Position numbers and translations under genes: made by a program
The notes under the pieces: model-generated
Database searches by the model: none
What the model was told of the DNA's origin: nothing
Seen by the model: only the letters and a program-made list of their open reading frames with translations
In this document: one piece after another, positions 34,538 through 43,238 of the stretch
Layout of the letters: every line of letters begins with the position of its first letter
Position numbering within the stretch: the stretch's first letter is position 1
NCBI RefSeq assembly: GCF_900094555.1
Contig: NZ_FMAC01000003.1
Coordinates: forward strand, 186,001-250,000
Direction: 5' to 3'
Source of the DNA: Martinezella hainanensis
GTDB taxonomy: Bacteria; Pseudomonadota; Alphaproteobacteria; Rhizobiales; Rhizobiaceae
DNA: 64,000 bases

Positions 34538-34906
34538 TCAGGGCGCGATGGTGAAGCCGTAGCTCCCGTTGGTCTTGTGGCCGTCCGTCGAGAGGGCATG
34601 CCATTCGACCGTGTACTTGCCGGGAGGCAGCTTGTCGGTCACAGGCACCATCAATGTGGTGCCGCTGTTCGTCAGCATGCCTTCGCCCGTTTTGACCGTG
34701 GCCTTGTCGGGGCCGGTCACCTTGATGCCGCTGAATTTCAGGTTGAGACCTTCCGAGAAGGTCAGGTCAAGTTCTGACGGCGCGGTCTTGACCGTGCCGT
34801 CGGCCATCGGGACGGCCGATTTCAGATGCGCATGTGCCATCGCCTGGCCGGCGAAGGCGATGCTGATGGCGGCAGCAGCGAAGATCATTCTCGTCATCGG
34901 GGGCAT
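34538..34906 (-). CDS. copC: CopC-family periplasmic copper-binding protein
   Basis: A 122-residue protein: signal peptide (about 1-25, ending AMAHA) and a CopC beta-sandwich. The N-terminal HAHLKSAVP segment carries the copper-ligand-type histidine that CopC proteins expose after cleavage, and DGHKTNGSYGF near the C-terminus carries the conserved Asp-Gly-His. Very few methionines are present in the usual Cu(I) loop, so it is probably a Cu(II)-only form. The frame is open from 35203, but ATG 34906 has AGGA 8 bases upstream. It is the last gene of the copper group and is preceded by two intercistronic hairpins (34931-34953 and 34961-34978). Confidence 0.85.
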   Translation of the reverse strand: MPPMTRMIFAAAAISIAFAGQAMAHAHLKSAVPMADGTVKTAPSELDLTFSEGLNLKFSGIKVTGPDKATVKTGEGMLTNSGTTLMVPVTDKLPPGKYTVEWHALSTDGHKTNGSYGFTIAP

Positions 34907-35042
34907 GTCTGATTTCCTCATCATGTTGATGACCCGCATTAAGCCTGCGGGTCGCGCGATGGCGATCGTCCGATCGCCGGATATCCGCCGGCAAACACAC
35001 CGGACGGGTTTCCATCTTCCGTTGACATCGAAGGTCACGGAT

Positions 35043-35639
35043 CTATTCCTGCTGCAGCAGATTTCGGATCTTCTGCAGCGCGACATCGGTGTTTTCCTGA
35101 TAGGCGATCGTGCCCCTGAGATTGCCCTCGGCATCGACCAGAAGCACGGAGGCGGTGTGATCCATGGTGTATCCGCCGTCCGGTGTCGGTACCTTCTTGG
35201 CATAGATGCGCCAGCCCTTGATGGCCTTCTGCATCTCGCCCGGATCGCCCGTGATACCGGTGATGCGGTCGGTAAAATTGCCCGTGTAGCTGTGCATGAT
35301 CTCGGGCGTGTCGCGCTCCGGATCGACGGTGAAGAAATAGGCTTTCAGTCCGTCGGCCTGCGGCCCGAGCGTCTTGAACCAGCCTGCCATGTCGTAGAGC
35401 GTGGTCGGGCAGACATCGGGGCAGTGCGTATAGCCGAAATAGAGGAGCGAGGGATGGCCCGATAGGGCCTTTTCGGTGATGGGCTCGCCGCGATCGTCCG
35501 TGAGCGTAAAGGCCGTGCCGAAACTGCCGGCTGCCCTGACCTGCGGTGTCATGAAGAATGTTGCGTAACCGATAAGGCCTGAGCCGATGACAAACATGAG
35601 GGCGATGGTCATTGCAGCAAAGCGTTGCCTATTTGACAT
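35043..35639 (-). CDS. SCO1/SenC-family copper chaperone
   Basis: A 198-residue membrane-anchored thioredoxin-fold protein. One N-terminal helix (about 8-28) is followed by the SCO domain with Cys73 and Cys77 (THCPDVCP) and the third copper ligand His161 (MDHTAS). SCO proteins deliver copper to the Cu-A site of cytochrome oxidase or keep it reduced, on the periplasmic side. Its start overlaps the PCuAC stop by 11 bases, so the two are probably coupled; these two proteins are known to work together in cytochrome oxidase assembly. Confidence 0.92.
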   Translation of the reverse strand: MSNRQRFAAMTIALMFVIGSGLIGYATFFMTPQVRAAGSFGTAFTLTDDRGEPITEKALSGHPSLLYFGYTHCPDVCPTTLYDMAGWFKTLGPQADGLKAYFFTVDPERDTPEIMHSYTGNFTDRITGITGDPGEMQKAIKGWRIYAKKVPTPDGGYTMDHTASVLLVDAEGNLRGTIAYQENTDVALQKIRNLLQQE

Positions 35640-36108
35640 GGGACGTCTCCCTGTCTGCAGCTATCGATCCGACCGGGAAATCGATGTCGACCGAGCCGGC
35701 TTTCTCGAACCTGAGCGTTGCCCTCACCGTCTGGCCCTGAAGGAAGGGCTCGGCGACCTTCATGAACATCACATGATAGCCGCCCGGTTTGAGCTCGACG
35801 GTTTTGCCGGCCGGGATGGCCAGGCCGTCGGCAAGCTCGCGCATGATCATGACGTCGTTGTCCATCTTCATCTCGTGAATCTGGACTGTCGCGGCACGCG
35901 GTGAGCTTGCAGCCACCAGCCGATCGTCGGTGTTGCCCATATTCGTGATGGTCATGTAGCCGCCCCCGACGGGAGCTCCCGGCACCATGGCTCGAACATA
36001 GGGCGCGGCGATGGTGAGGTTGCCGATTTTGACATCCTCGGCAAAAGCGAGGGAGGAAGACAGGAATGCCAGCTCGAAGGCGGCAAGAGCAAAAATGTGT
36101 TTCAGCAT
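35629..36108 (-). CDS. PCuAC-type periplasmic copper chaperone
   Basis: A 159-residue protein with a signal peptide (about 1-23, ending AFA) and a PCuAC beta-sandwich. The copper-ligand pattern is visible: His78, Met89, His112 and Met114 (HEM...MIM...YHVM), matching the family pattern H-X10-M-X21-H-X-M within one residue. PCuAC carries Cu(I) in the periplasm and hands it to cytochrome oxidase with SCO. Its stop overlaps the start of the SCO gene. Downstream of the PepSY membrane-protein gene on the same strand. Confidence 0.92.
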   Translation of the reverse strand: MLKHIFALAAFELAFLSSSLAFAEDVKIGNLTIAAPYVRAMVPGAPVGGGYMTITNMGNTDDRLVAASSPRAATVQIHEMKMDNDVMIMRELADGLAIPAGKTVELKPGGYHVMFMKVAEPFLQGQTVRATLRFEKAGSVDIDFPVGSIAADRETSHVK

Positions 36109-36141
36109 GATCGATATCCTTGATCCGGAAGAGGAGCGGGT

Positions 36142-36164
36142 GAGCGGAGCCGATGGCTCCGCTC
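36142..36164. terminator. Hairpin between the PepSY gene and PCuAC
   Basis: GAGCGGAGCC (36142-36151) and GGCTCCGCTC (36155-36164) form a perfect 10-bp stem with a 3-base loop. There is no T-run. It may reduce read-through or protect the upstream mRNA within the copper cluster. Confidence 0.6.
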
Positions 36165-36171
36165 GATCTCG

Positions 36172-37545
36172 TCAGGAAAAGAAACGCCGGAGCAGCGGCA
36201 CGAAGCGAACCACGAATTGGTCGAGGAGCAGCATTGCGACGATGGCGGCTCCCGTCAGCGGGAAGGCCACGCCGAAGACGAGGGCAATGAGCCAGAGGCC
36301 GACATAAACCGATTTCTGCGGTGGCATCGGCGGCACGCCGAGACGGCCTGATGGCCGGCGCTTCCACCACATGGTTGCGGCCGTGACGCAGCACAGGATG
36401 ATGGCGAGACAAGCAGCCAGCATCAGAAGCTGGTTGAAGAGGCCCCATTCCTGTCCCTGATGGACATTGATGCTCCATTCGATCGCCTTGCCGAGCGCCG
36501 GATATTGGCCGTAGGAAATGTCGATGAGCGGCTTGCCGGAATATTGATCGATGTGAACGGTTCGCTCCTCACCGAGGTCGCCGAAATAATGACTTGCGGT
36601 ATAGACGCCGGTTTCATCCGCAGGGATGGCAAGGTCAGACCCGGCAACCATGCCCAGGCCGTGCATGATGTGGACAGCCTTGTTCAGGCCGATCGGCTTT
36701 GCCGATTGCACTGCCGCGACATCGGAGAGCGGAACGGGTGCATTCTCGACCACCCAACCGGCACGGCTGACGATATCCTGTGTCAGCTTCGTTGATTTCG
36801 GTACGTCGTCCCAGACAGCTGCCGGCGTTCCGAGATTATTCGCCGTCAGCCAGGCATTGACGTTGGCACCCCAGTACCCGGACCACGGCATGCCGCTAAA
36901 GGCCAGGAAGAAGATCAGAATGCCGGCAAGCGCGCCCGTCACGGCATGCAGGTCGCGCCAGAAGACGCGCCGCGATGGGTCGCCGCGAACCGTGAGCACG
37001 CCACCGGTCTGTTGGCGCGGCCACCACAGATAGATGCCGGTGACTACGAGAACGAGGGCAAAACCTGCAACGATCTCGATGATGCGGTTGGTCCATTTCC
37101 CGAAATATTCGAGGCTGTGGATGCGCTTGACGACCCAGCCGAACTCCTGCTTCGAGCCCACCGACCCCAGGATGCTGCCGTCATAGGGGTTGACGTAGAT
37201 GATGGTTGATTGGCTGTCCTTGGATAGCGTTACCCAGGCTGAGCGGTTCGGCGCCGAGGCTTCGTGATAGGAGGTTACGCGGGCGCCTGGAAAGGCTGAG
37301 AGCGCTGCATCGGCGATCTGCTGCGGTTGCAGCATCGTGCCGGTCTCGGCGACGAGGTAGCGATGCGAATAGAAAGTGTCGGCAATCTGATCCTTGAACA
37401 GATAGAGCGAACCGGTGATCGCCAGATTGAGCATGAAGGGAATGACGAGAAGGCCGGCGAAAAAGTGCCAGCGCCAGATCGCCCGATAGAGTGAGATATT
37501 ATGGGTTGCTGCGATTGCAGGCTCTGCAGCGGTAAGGGCAGACAT
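36172..37545 (-). CDS. PepSY-associated transmembrane protein
   Basis: A 457-residue membrane protein of the PepSY_TM family (PiuB-like). It begins with RAIWRWHFFAGLLVIPFMLNLAITGSLYLF, the hallmark first helix, then a periplasmic PepSY-type region, a second helix near 180-200 (IIEIVAGFALVLVVTGIYLWWP) and further helices near 230-250, 370-395 and 425-445. Family members occur with siderophore or metal-uptake genes and may act as ferric or cupric reductases. GGAGG 6 bases before ATG 37545 fixes the start; the longer frame is rejected. It probably heads the copper operon. Confidence 0.85.
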   Translation of the reverse strand: MSALTAAEPAIAATHNISLYRAIWRWHFFAGLLVIPFMLNLAITGSLYLFKDQIADTFYSHRYLVAETGTMLQPQQIADAALSAFPGARVTSYHEASAPNRSAWVTLSKDSQSTIIYVNPYDGSILGSVGSKQEFGWVVKRIHSLEYFGKWTNRIIEIVAGFALVLVVTGIYLWWPRQQTGGVLTVRGDPSRRVFWRDLHAVTGALAGILIFFLAFSGMPWSGYWGANVNAWLTANNLGTPAAVWDDVPKSTKLTQDIVSRAGWVVENAPVPLSDVAAVQSAKPIGLNKAVHIMHGLGMVAGSDLAIPADETGVYTASHYFGDLGEERTVHIDQYSGKPLIDISYGQYPALGKAIEWSINVHQGQEWGLFNQLLMLAACLAIILCCVTAATMWWKRRPSGRLGVPPMPPQKSVYVGLWLIALVFGVAFPLTGAAIVAMLLLDQFVVRFVPLLRRFFS

Positions 37546-37771
37546 GAAATCCTCCGAAGATCGGCAGGCTGCCGCTAGCGATCGATCCGAGGAGGCAGAG
37601 GCGATAATTCGCCGTTTGGAGTGAGCTCGCTTTACATGGCCGACCGGACCAATCGGTCCCGTCTTGTTCGGCAAGGTACAGCTGAGAACACCAATCCTCA
37701 GATTTTACGACCGAGGGGTCGCGATGCGGCAGCGTTGATTGCAGGCATCACGGCAAGGCCGCAACGCCGGT

Positions 37772-38176
37772 TCAGCCAACGATGTCGAGGAGGGGCGGCG
37801 CTCTCGGGCCTGTGTTCGGCGGATAAAGCTGGCGGTGGAAAGCCTCCGATCTTGCGACGACAGTCTCTCCGCGTGGGGAGGCAAGGCGCTCGCAAATTTC
37901 GGTCGGAGGCGTGGGCAGCATCGCGGCCGATGCGATCCGGCATGCCTCGCATCCGGGCGCATAGGCCTTCCCATGTACCTTGCCGTCGGCATCCTTGTAG
38001 GTGACGCAGAGGATGGGCAAGGATCCGTCCGGGAGCCTGTATTGCGCAAGTTCTGTCGGGGATATCTCGTCCGCGGTTGCGACAACAGGCTGATGGGCGA
38101 AGCCGACAAGCAGCAGCGCAACGGCGCAGATAATGCGCGCGCTCCACTGAAATATACGCGAAATTGTCTTCCGCAT
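37772..38176 (-). CDS. Exported Cys-containing protein of unknown function (DUF2946-like?)
   Basis: A 134-residue protein (ATG 38176; a start at 38218 is also possible). A signal peptide or anchor helix at about 8-34 (SARIICAVALLLVGFAHQ) precedes a short domain with LPDGSLPILCVTYKDADGKVHGK and GCEACRIASAAMLPTPP. The CEAC motif plus a third cysteine look like a metal site. Its position beside the copper chaperone group fits a metal role. The resemblance to DUF2946 proteins is weak and not certain. Confidence 0.55.
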   Translation of the reverse strand: MRKTISRIFQWSARIICAVALLLVGFAHQPVVATADEISPTELAQYRLPDGSLPILCVTYKDADGKVHGKAYAPGCEACRIASAAMLPTPPTEICERLASPRGETVVARSEAFHRQLYPPNTGPRAPPLLDIVG

Positions 38177-38683
38177 TCTTGTCCCCACCACCGCATTCGC
38201 GGATAAGGTTGCAGTCATAGGGCAGGCCTATTGCAAGCGCAATGCGTCAATTGTTGCCGCACTGAAGTTTACAAAAGCTGGTATCAGTCAGGGCTCGCCG
38301 CCGTCGCCGGGTCTCAGGGAATACCAAATTGGTGGAGAGCTCTTGATCGTTTCGCGCAGGGCGCCAGATAGGGCTGATCATTCGGATCCGTCGGCTTTCA
38401 TAGTTCATTTCCGTTGATGGTCTATGATCTCCTGAGGACGCATGGCTGCATCTGGCCTGAATTACAGATTCCGGACGCAGCGATATTGAGACATATTGCT
38501 TCAGAAATTCGATTGCGACGATGACCATCACTTCCAGTTCCTGCCCGAACTTTTTTGCCACGCCGCCGATCGGCGAGAGGCTTGGTAAACCATTTTGCGG
38601 AGATCGCATGGTATCCCACACCGACTTCGACTATGCCGGTATAGGTCATTCGTTGCGGCTCGTTGCGAGGACTGGGAATAGCA
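38177..38683. other. Non-coding stretch before the second diguanylate cyclase
   Basis: About 500 bases. ORFs on both strands here lack ribosome sites and family patterns. It should contain the promoter of the exported Cys protein (minus) and that of the cyclase (plus). No clear dyad found. Confidence 0.4.
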
Positions 38684-39778
38684 ATGGAAACTGAAACACA
38701 TTTGGTTTCGCTGATACGCGTCCTCGGCCAGGTGGCGATCATCGTCTATGCCTATTCCTGGGTCATCCGGATCGTTGAACGCGGTGCGTTGAAATCCGTG
38801 GCCGTCGGACTGCTGTTCGGGCTTGTCGGCATCCTGTCGATGGGCGATCCGATACAATGGATGCCGGGTGTCATTCAGGATGGCCGTTCGATCCTCCTTG
38901 TCCTTACGCCGATCTATGGTGGCCTTCTGGGAACCATTGTCGCTGCGGCGATGATGGGTCTGTTTCGGCTCATGGTTGGCGGCATGGGTGCGGTTGGCGG
39001 CGTTGCCGGCATCGTGATCGTCGCGCTCGCGGGCTATGCGCTGAGCCTCCTGCCGCGGCAATGGACCGGTACAGGGTGGAGGCGGTCGGCTCTGTTCGGT
39101 CTGGCGACCTGCTCATCCATGGTGGTTCTCTTCTTTCTGCCGTGGGCGGTTGCGCGCGCGCTTCTCATCTCGGCGACCCTTCCGGTGACGATCGTCAATA
39201 TCCTCGGCGTCATGCTGCTGTCGGACCTGCTGCAGCGGGAGCAATATCGCATCGGCATCCAGCGTGCGCTGGAGAATGAAGCGAGCCTCGATCCGCTCAC
39301 AAGGCTTCCCAACCGCCGTGTGCTGCAGCGCGAAGGCGATCGATGCAGCAAGGAAGCGGGCACGCGGCGCATCCCTTTCTCGATCATCATGCTCGATATC
39401 GATCACTTCAAGAAGATCAACGACAGCTGGGGCCATGCCTTTGGCGACACTGTTCTGGCGCGGCTGGCCGATGTCATCCGGCAAACCGTGCGCAAGACCG
39501 ACATTGCCGCCCGCTATGGCGGTGAGGAGATCGTCGTGCTGCTGCCGAACACCGATACGCGGGCTGCGGCTGCCGTTGCGGAGAAAATTCGCAAGGATAT
39601 CGAGGGTACGACCTTGATGTTCGAGCAGGAAGCCGTCCACGTCACCGTCAGCATCGGTATTGCCTGCTCGCTTGAGCCGACCACGGATTTCAAACATGTG
39701 CTTGAGGCTGCCGATAAGGCGCTCTACCGCGCAAAGGCCGGCGGAAGAAATCGCGTGGAACTGGCAGAGGCTGCATAG
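38684..39778 (+). CDS. Membrane-bound diguanylate cyclase with 5TM-LYT-like sensor region
   Basis: A 364-residue protein. The first 175 residues hold about five hydrophobic helices (including GLLFGLVGILSMGDPIQ and TPIYGGLLGTIVAAAMMGLFRLMVGG), which resemble the 5TMR-LYT sensor module. The GGDEF domain has SLDPLTRLPNRRVLQ, DIDHFKKINDSWGHAFGD and active-site GGEEI at about 279-283. RKTD lies five residues before GGEEI, so the inhibitory I-site is intact, unlike the first cyclase in this window. It should make cyclic di-GMP. ATG 38684 is preferred to TTG 38663. Confidence 0.88.
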   Translation: METETHLVSLIRVLGQVAIIVYAYSWVIRIVERGALKSVAVGLLFGLVGILSMGDPIQWMPGVIQDGRSILLVLTPIYGGLLGTIVAAAMMGLFRLMVGGMGAVGGVAGIVIVALAGYALSLLPRQWTGTGWRRSALFGLATCSSMVVLFFLPWAVARALLISATLPVTIVNILGVMLLSDLLQREQYRIGIQRALENEASLDPLTRLPNRRVLQREGDRCSKEAGTRRIPFSIIMLDIDHFKKINDSWGHAFGDTVLARLADVIRQTVRKTDIAARYGGEEIVVLLPNTDTRAAAAVAEKIRKDIEGTTLMFEQEAVHVTVSIGIACSLEPTTDFKHVLEAADKALYRAKAGGRNRVELAEAA

Positions 39779-39880
39779 GCCGGGCGCCACTCCTTCGGCG
39801 ACGAGTATGATGTGCTCTTTCTTCTTTGTTATCCAAGCGTTCTTGACGGGAAGGGGCAGTCCGGAATAACTGGACGCGAC

Positions 39881-40102
39881 GGTTCCCCAAGGAAGACTCC
39901 GCGGGGATTAATAGGGAACACGGTGAGGACGACCCAAGAGGGACCTAGACCGTGGCTGCCCCCGCAACTGTAAGCGGATTGCCGATCATCCAGGAGCGAT
40001 CTTTGCCGGTTCGCTTCTGAGGCTTCAAGCCATGCCACTGCAGCCAAGCCTGCGGGAAGGCAGATGATCGTCAGAGATCCGCAAGCCAGGAGACCTGCCG
40101 TC
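39881..40102 (+). promoter_or_regulatory. Cobalamin (B12) riboswitch
   Basis: All landmark elements are present in order: GGTTCCC at 39881, GGGAACACGGTG at 39914, GCTGCCCCCGCAACTGTAA near 39955-39973, GCCACTG near 40034, GCGGGAAGGC near 40052 and the B12 box GCCAGGAGACCTGCC at 40085-40099. Size (about 220 bases) is normal for the class. Binding of adenosyl- or other cobalamins should switch off the downstream importer genes. A hairpin (CCGGGC 40120-40125, GCCCGG 40132-40137) directly before a ribosome-binding sequence is the probable expression platform. Confidence 0.95.
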
Positions 40103-40149
40103 GATCACGATCCAATCAGCCGGGCGGGGATGCCCGGAAGGGACAGAGA

Positions 40150-40236
40150 ATGATTGACCTGAGCCTTCGATACTATCCGACCTCTATCGGCCTTGATTGG
40201 GATCCTCGCAACCGGCGGCGGTCTTCCTCAGCGTAA
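40150..40236 (+). CDS. Possible 28-residue leader ORF between the riboswitch and btuF
   Basis: ATG 40150 is preceded by GGAAGGGA, which begins inside the stem of the riboswitch expression hairpin, and opens a 28-codon frame (MIDLSLRYYP... ending RRRSSSA) that closes at TAA 40234-40236, 44 bases before the btuF start. The btuF start itself has only a weak GAGA. The riboswitch may therefore control translation of this leader, with btuF following by coupling. The peptide has no recognisable family. It could also be chance. Confidence 0.4.
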   Translation: MIDLSLRYYPTSIGLDWDPRNRRRSSSA

Positions 40237-40280
40237 TCGTGCTGACACCGCCCAGTTTCCTCATCCTGCCGAGATCTTTC

Positions 40281-41297
40281 ATGCGCCATTTTTTGACGAC
40301 CATCACATTTGCACTTGGGCTGACCGGGTTTGCCGCCTCCGGCTTCGCCGCCACCCAATATCCCCTGACAATCAATAATTGCGGGCAGAAGGTGACCTTC
40401 CAGAAGGCGCCGGTCAAGATCGTTTCGATCGGCCAGGGCATGACCGAGATCCTGCTCTCGCTTGGCCTGGCCGACAAGATCGCCGGCACGGCCGTCTGGG
40501 TCGGCCCGGTGTTGCCGCAATATGCCGAAGCCAATGCCAAGATTCCGCGGCTTGCCGACAATGATCCGAGCTTCGAATCCGTCGTCGGCAAGGAACCGGA
40601 TCTCGTCGCCGCCGAATTCGAGTGGCATGTCGGTGCACAGGGCTCCGTCGGCAAGCGCGAACAGTTTTCAGAACTGGGCATCAACACCTACATCGCGCCG
40701 ACCGATTGCGTCGCCAAGGTCAATACCGATGGCGGCGATGGTGTGCGCAAGGAACTGTTCACGATGGACCTGGTCTACAAGGAGATCGGCGAACTCGCCG
40801 AGATCTTCGACGCGAAGGATCGCGGTGATGCCTTGATTGCGGACCTGAAGAAGCGCGAAGCGGACGCGGTCGCCTCGATTTCAGGCGCAAAGTCCAAGGA
40901 CCTGCCGATCGTCTTCTGGTTCTCCGGCAAGGAAGTTAGCGGCGATGCCTTCATCGCCGGCAAGAACAGCGCGCCGGCCTATATTCTGAAGACAATCGGC
41001 GCCAGGAACGTCGTGACTACCGAAGAAGAATGGCCGCTCGTCGGATGGGAAACCATCGCGCAGGCGAATCCGGCCGTGATCGTCATCGCCACCATGGACC
41101 GCCGCCGCTATGCGGCCGACGATCCGAAGGTCAAGGTCGATTTCCTCGAGAAGGACCCGGTCACCAGCCAGCTCGACGCCGTCAAGAACAAGCATTTCGT
41201 CATGATGGATGCGCAGTCGATGAACCCGACTATCCGCACCATCGATGGCATCGAAATCCTCGCCAAGGGCATCAAGTCCTTCGGTCTGGCGCAGTAA
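40281..41297 (+). CDS. btuF: Corrinoid-type ABC transporter substrate-binding protein (BtuF-like)
   Basis: A 338-residue periplasmic protein of the FhuD/BtuF class. ATG 40281 opens into a signal peptide (about 1-23, ending FAA); the longer frame from 40197 is rejected. The mature part starts with YPLTINNCGQKVTFQKAPVKIVSIG, the usual entry of this class, and ends with TMNPTIR-type helical segments. Together with the permease and ATPase genes downstream and the cobalamin riboswitch upstream, vitamin B12 or a related corrinoid is the best ligand. No TonB-dependent receptor gene is nearby. Confidence 0.85.
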   Translation: MRHFLTTITFALGLTGFAASGFAATQYPLTINNCGQKVTFQKAPVKIVSIGQGMTEILLSLGLADKIAGTAVWVGPVLPQYAEANAKIPRLADNDPSFESVVGKEPDLVAAEFEWHVGAQGSVGKREQFSELGINTYIAPTDCVAKVNTDGGDGVRKELFTMDLVYKEIGELAEIFDAKDRGDALIADLKKREADAVASISGAKSKDLPIVFWFSGKEVSGDAFIAGKNSAPAYILKTIGARNVVTTEEEWPLVGWETIAQANPAVIVIATMDRRRYAADDPKVKVDFLEKDPVTSQLDAVKNKHFVMMDAQSMNPTIRTIDGIEILAKGIKSFGLAQ

Positions 41298-41300
41298 GAT

Positions 41301-42338
41301 ATGAGCCTCGTTGCGCAACGTCGGTCATGGTGGACGCATTTGGTGCTTGCCGTGGCTGCCATCATGATCCTGGCATTCATGATCAGCCTTGCGGTGTCGA
41401 TCGGCGAGATTTCCATCCCGCTGTCGACCACCGCCAAGGCGGTCTCGAACCGGATGTTCGGAACGAGTTTCGAGCTCAGCCGTATCCATCAGGGCATCGT
41501 CTGGGATTATCGGCTGAGCCGGGCGCTGGTTGCCGCAAGCACGGGTGCTGCGCTGGCGCTCAGCGGTGTGATCCTGCAGGCGCTGCTGCGTAATCCGCTT
41601 GCCGAGCCCTATGTGCTTGGCATTTCGGCGGGGGCTTCGACCGGCGCGGTCTGCATCATGATCCTCGGGCTCGGCTACGGCATTCTGGGGCTTTCCGGCG
41701 GAGCCTTCATCGGTGCGGTCGTCGCCTTCCTTTTCGTCGGTCTCCTGGCCGCGGGTGTCGGCGGCACGAGCGAGCGCATCATCCTGTGCGGTGTCGCCGG
41801 ATCCCAGCTTTTCAACGCGCTCACCTCCTATATCGTCACCACCTCGGCCAATGCCGAGCAGGCGAGGGGCGTCATGTTCTGGCTGCTCGGTTCCCTCAGC
41901 GGCGTGCGCTGGCCGGATGTCTATCTTTCCGGGCCGGTCGCCATCATCGGCTTTATCGTCTGCATGGCGCATGTCCGCGTGCTCGATGCCTTCATCTTCG
42001 GCACGGATGCGGCCGCCTCGCTCGGCATCGCGGTCAGACGTGCGCAAATCGTGCTGCTTGGCGTGACGGCCTTCATGACGGCAGCGGTCGTCAGCATTGT
42101 CGGCTCGATCGGCTTCGTCGGATTGGTCATCCCGCATGCCGCCCGTTTCGTCGTCGGTCCAAGCCACGATCGGCTGCTGCCGGCGGCGGCTCTGGCCGGC
42201 GCCATCTTCATGGTTGGCGCTGATATCATTTCGCGAGTCATCATCCCCCAGCAGATCCTGCCGATCGGTGTGGTCACGGCCCTGTTCGGTGCCCCGGCCT
42301 TCGCCATTATTCTCTATCGCGCCCGGAGGACGGCATGA
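41301..42338 (+). CDS. btuC: FecCD/BtuC-family ABC importer permease
   Basis: A 345-residue permease with about ten helices. Typical motifs are RLSRALVAASTGAALALSGVILQALLRNPLAEPYVLGISAGAS near the N-terminus and VSIVGSIGFVGLVIPHAARFVVGPSHDRLLPAAALAGAIFMVGADIISR near the C-terminus, which holds the ATPase coupling helix. It starts 3 bases after the btuF stop and overlaps the ATPase gene by 4 bases, so the three genes form one operon under the riboswitch. Confidence 0.92.
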   Translation: MSLVAQRRSWWTHLVLAVAAIMILAFMISLAVSIGEISIPLSTTAKAVSNRMFGTSFELSRIHQGIVWDYRLSRALVAASTGAALALSGVILQALLRNPLAEPYVLGISAGASTGAVCIMILGLGYGILGLSGGAFIGAVVAFLFVGLLAAGVGGTSERIILCGVAGSQLFNALTSYIVTTSANAEQARGVMFWLLGSLSGVRWPDVYLSGPVAIIGFIVCMAHVRVLDAFIFGTDAAASLGIAVRRAQIVLLGVTAFMTAAVVSIVGSIGFVGLVIPHAARFVVGPSHDRLLPAAALAGAIFMVGADIISRVIIPQQILPIGVVTALFGAPAFAIILYRARRTA

Positions 42339-43099
42339 GCATTGCTGTTGATACGGTGACCTTTGCCGCCGGCAACACGCTGATCGTCAACGGCGTCAGC
42401 CTGTCGGTGGAAAGGGGCAAGGTTCTCGGTCTTCTCGGGCCGAACGGCTCGGGGAAATCCAGCCTGCTGCGGCTGATCTGCCGGCTGCGCAAGGTCAAGA
42501 GCGGTGTCATCCGGCTCGGTGGCAGCGACATAGCCTCGATCTCGCGCGGGGATATCGCCCGCCGCATCGCACTCGTCGAACAGCAGGCGACGACCGATAC
42601 GCAGGTCACCGTGATGGATGTCGTGCGCCTTGGCCGTACGCCGCATCGGGGGCCTCTCTCATCCTGGAGCGCTCACGACGATGCGGCGGTTGCGGACGCG
42701 CTCGCCCGCGTCGGCATGCAGGGCCGTGCCGGGCAGTTGTGGCAAACCCTTTCCGGTGGCGAGCGGCAGCGCGTCCATATCGCGAGAGCGCTTGCCCAGA
42801 CCCCGAGCGAGCTGCTGCTCGACGAGCCCACAAATCACCTCGATATCCAGCACCAGCTCGATATTCTCGGTCTGGTCTCCAAGCTTGACGTTACCTCGAT
42901 CGTGGCGCTGCACGACCTCAATCTGGCGGCCATGTTCTGCGACAGCCTTGCGGTGCTGCAGAAGGGCGCGGTCGTTGCGGCCGGTCCGCCGGAAGAGGTG
43001 CTGACGCAGGAACTGATCGAGCGGGTATTCGGCGTGCGCGCACATGTCCAGAAGTCCTCGGTTCACGGCCGGTGCAACATACAGTACATCGCGGGCTGA
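42335..43099 (+). CDS. btuD: ABC importer ATPase (BtuD/FecE family)
   Basis: A 254-residue ATPase with Walker A GPNGSGKSSLL (about 35-45), signature LSGGERQRV, Walker B ELLLDEPTNHLD and a switch histidine in IVALHDLN. It closes the btuFCD operon and overlaps the permease gene (ATGA). It powers import of the ligand captured by the BtuF-like protein. Confidence 0.92.
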   Translation: MSIAVDTVTFAAGNTLIVNGVSLSVERGKVLGLLGPNGSGKSSLLRLICRLRKVKSGVIRLGGSDIASISRGDIARRIALVEQQATTDTQVTVMDVVRLGRTPHRGPLSSWSAHDDAAVADALARVGMQGRAGQLWQTLSGGERQRVHIARALAQTPSELLLDEPTNHLDIQHQLDILGLVSKLDVTSIVALHDLNLAAMFCDSLAVLQKGAVVAAGPPEEVLTQELIERVFGVRAHVQKSSVHGRCNIQYIAG

Positions 43100-43238
43100 G
43101 TTCGTGGACGGCGCCAATTTCGATCTCAAGGAGGAGATCACGGACTGGTCGTCGAAACGGTCCGAGACGTTCGATCCTGCCGGATGAGGTCAATGCCGCG
43201 CATCCCCGAGGGCTCGGCTTCTTTCTTCCTCATGGCCT

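Noticed and set aside
38247..38621. A 124-codon minus-strand ORF before the second diguanylate cyclase
   Set aside because: No ribosome site, Arg-rich low-quality translation and no recognisable family.
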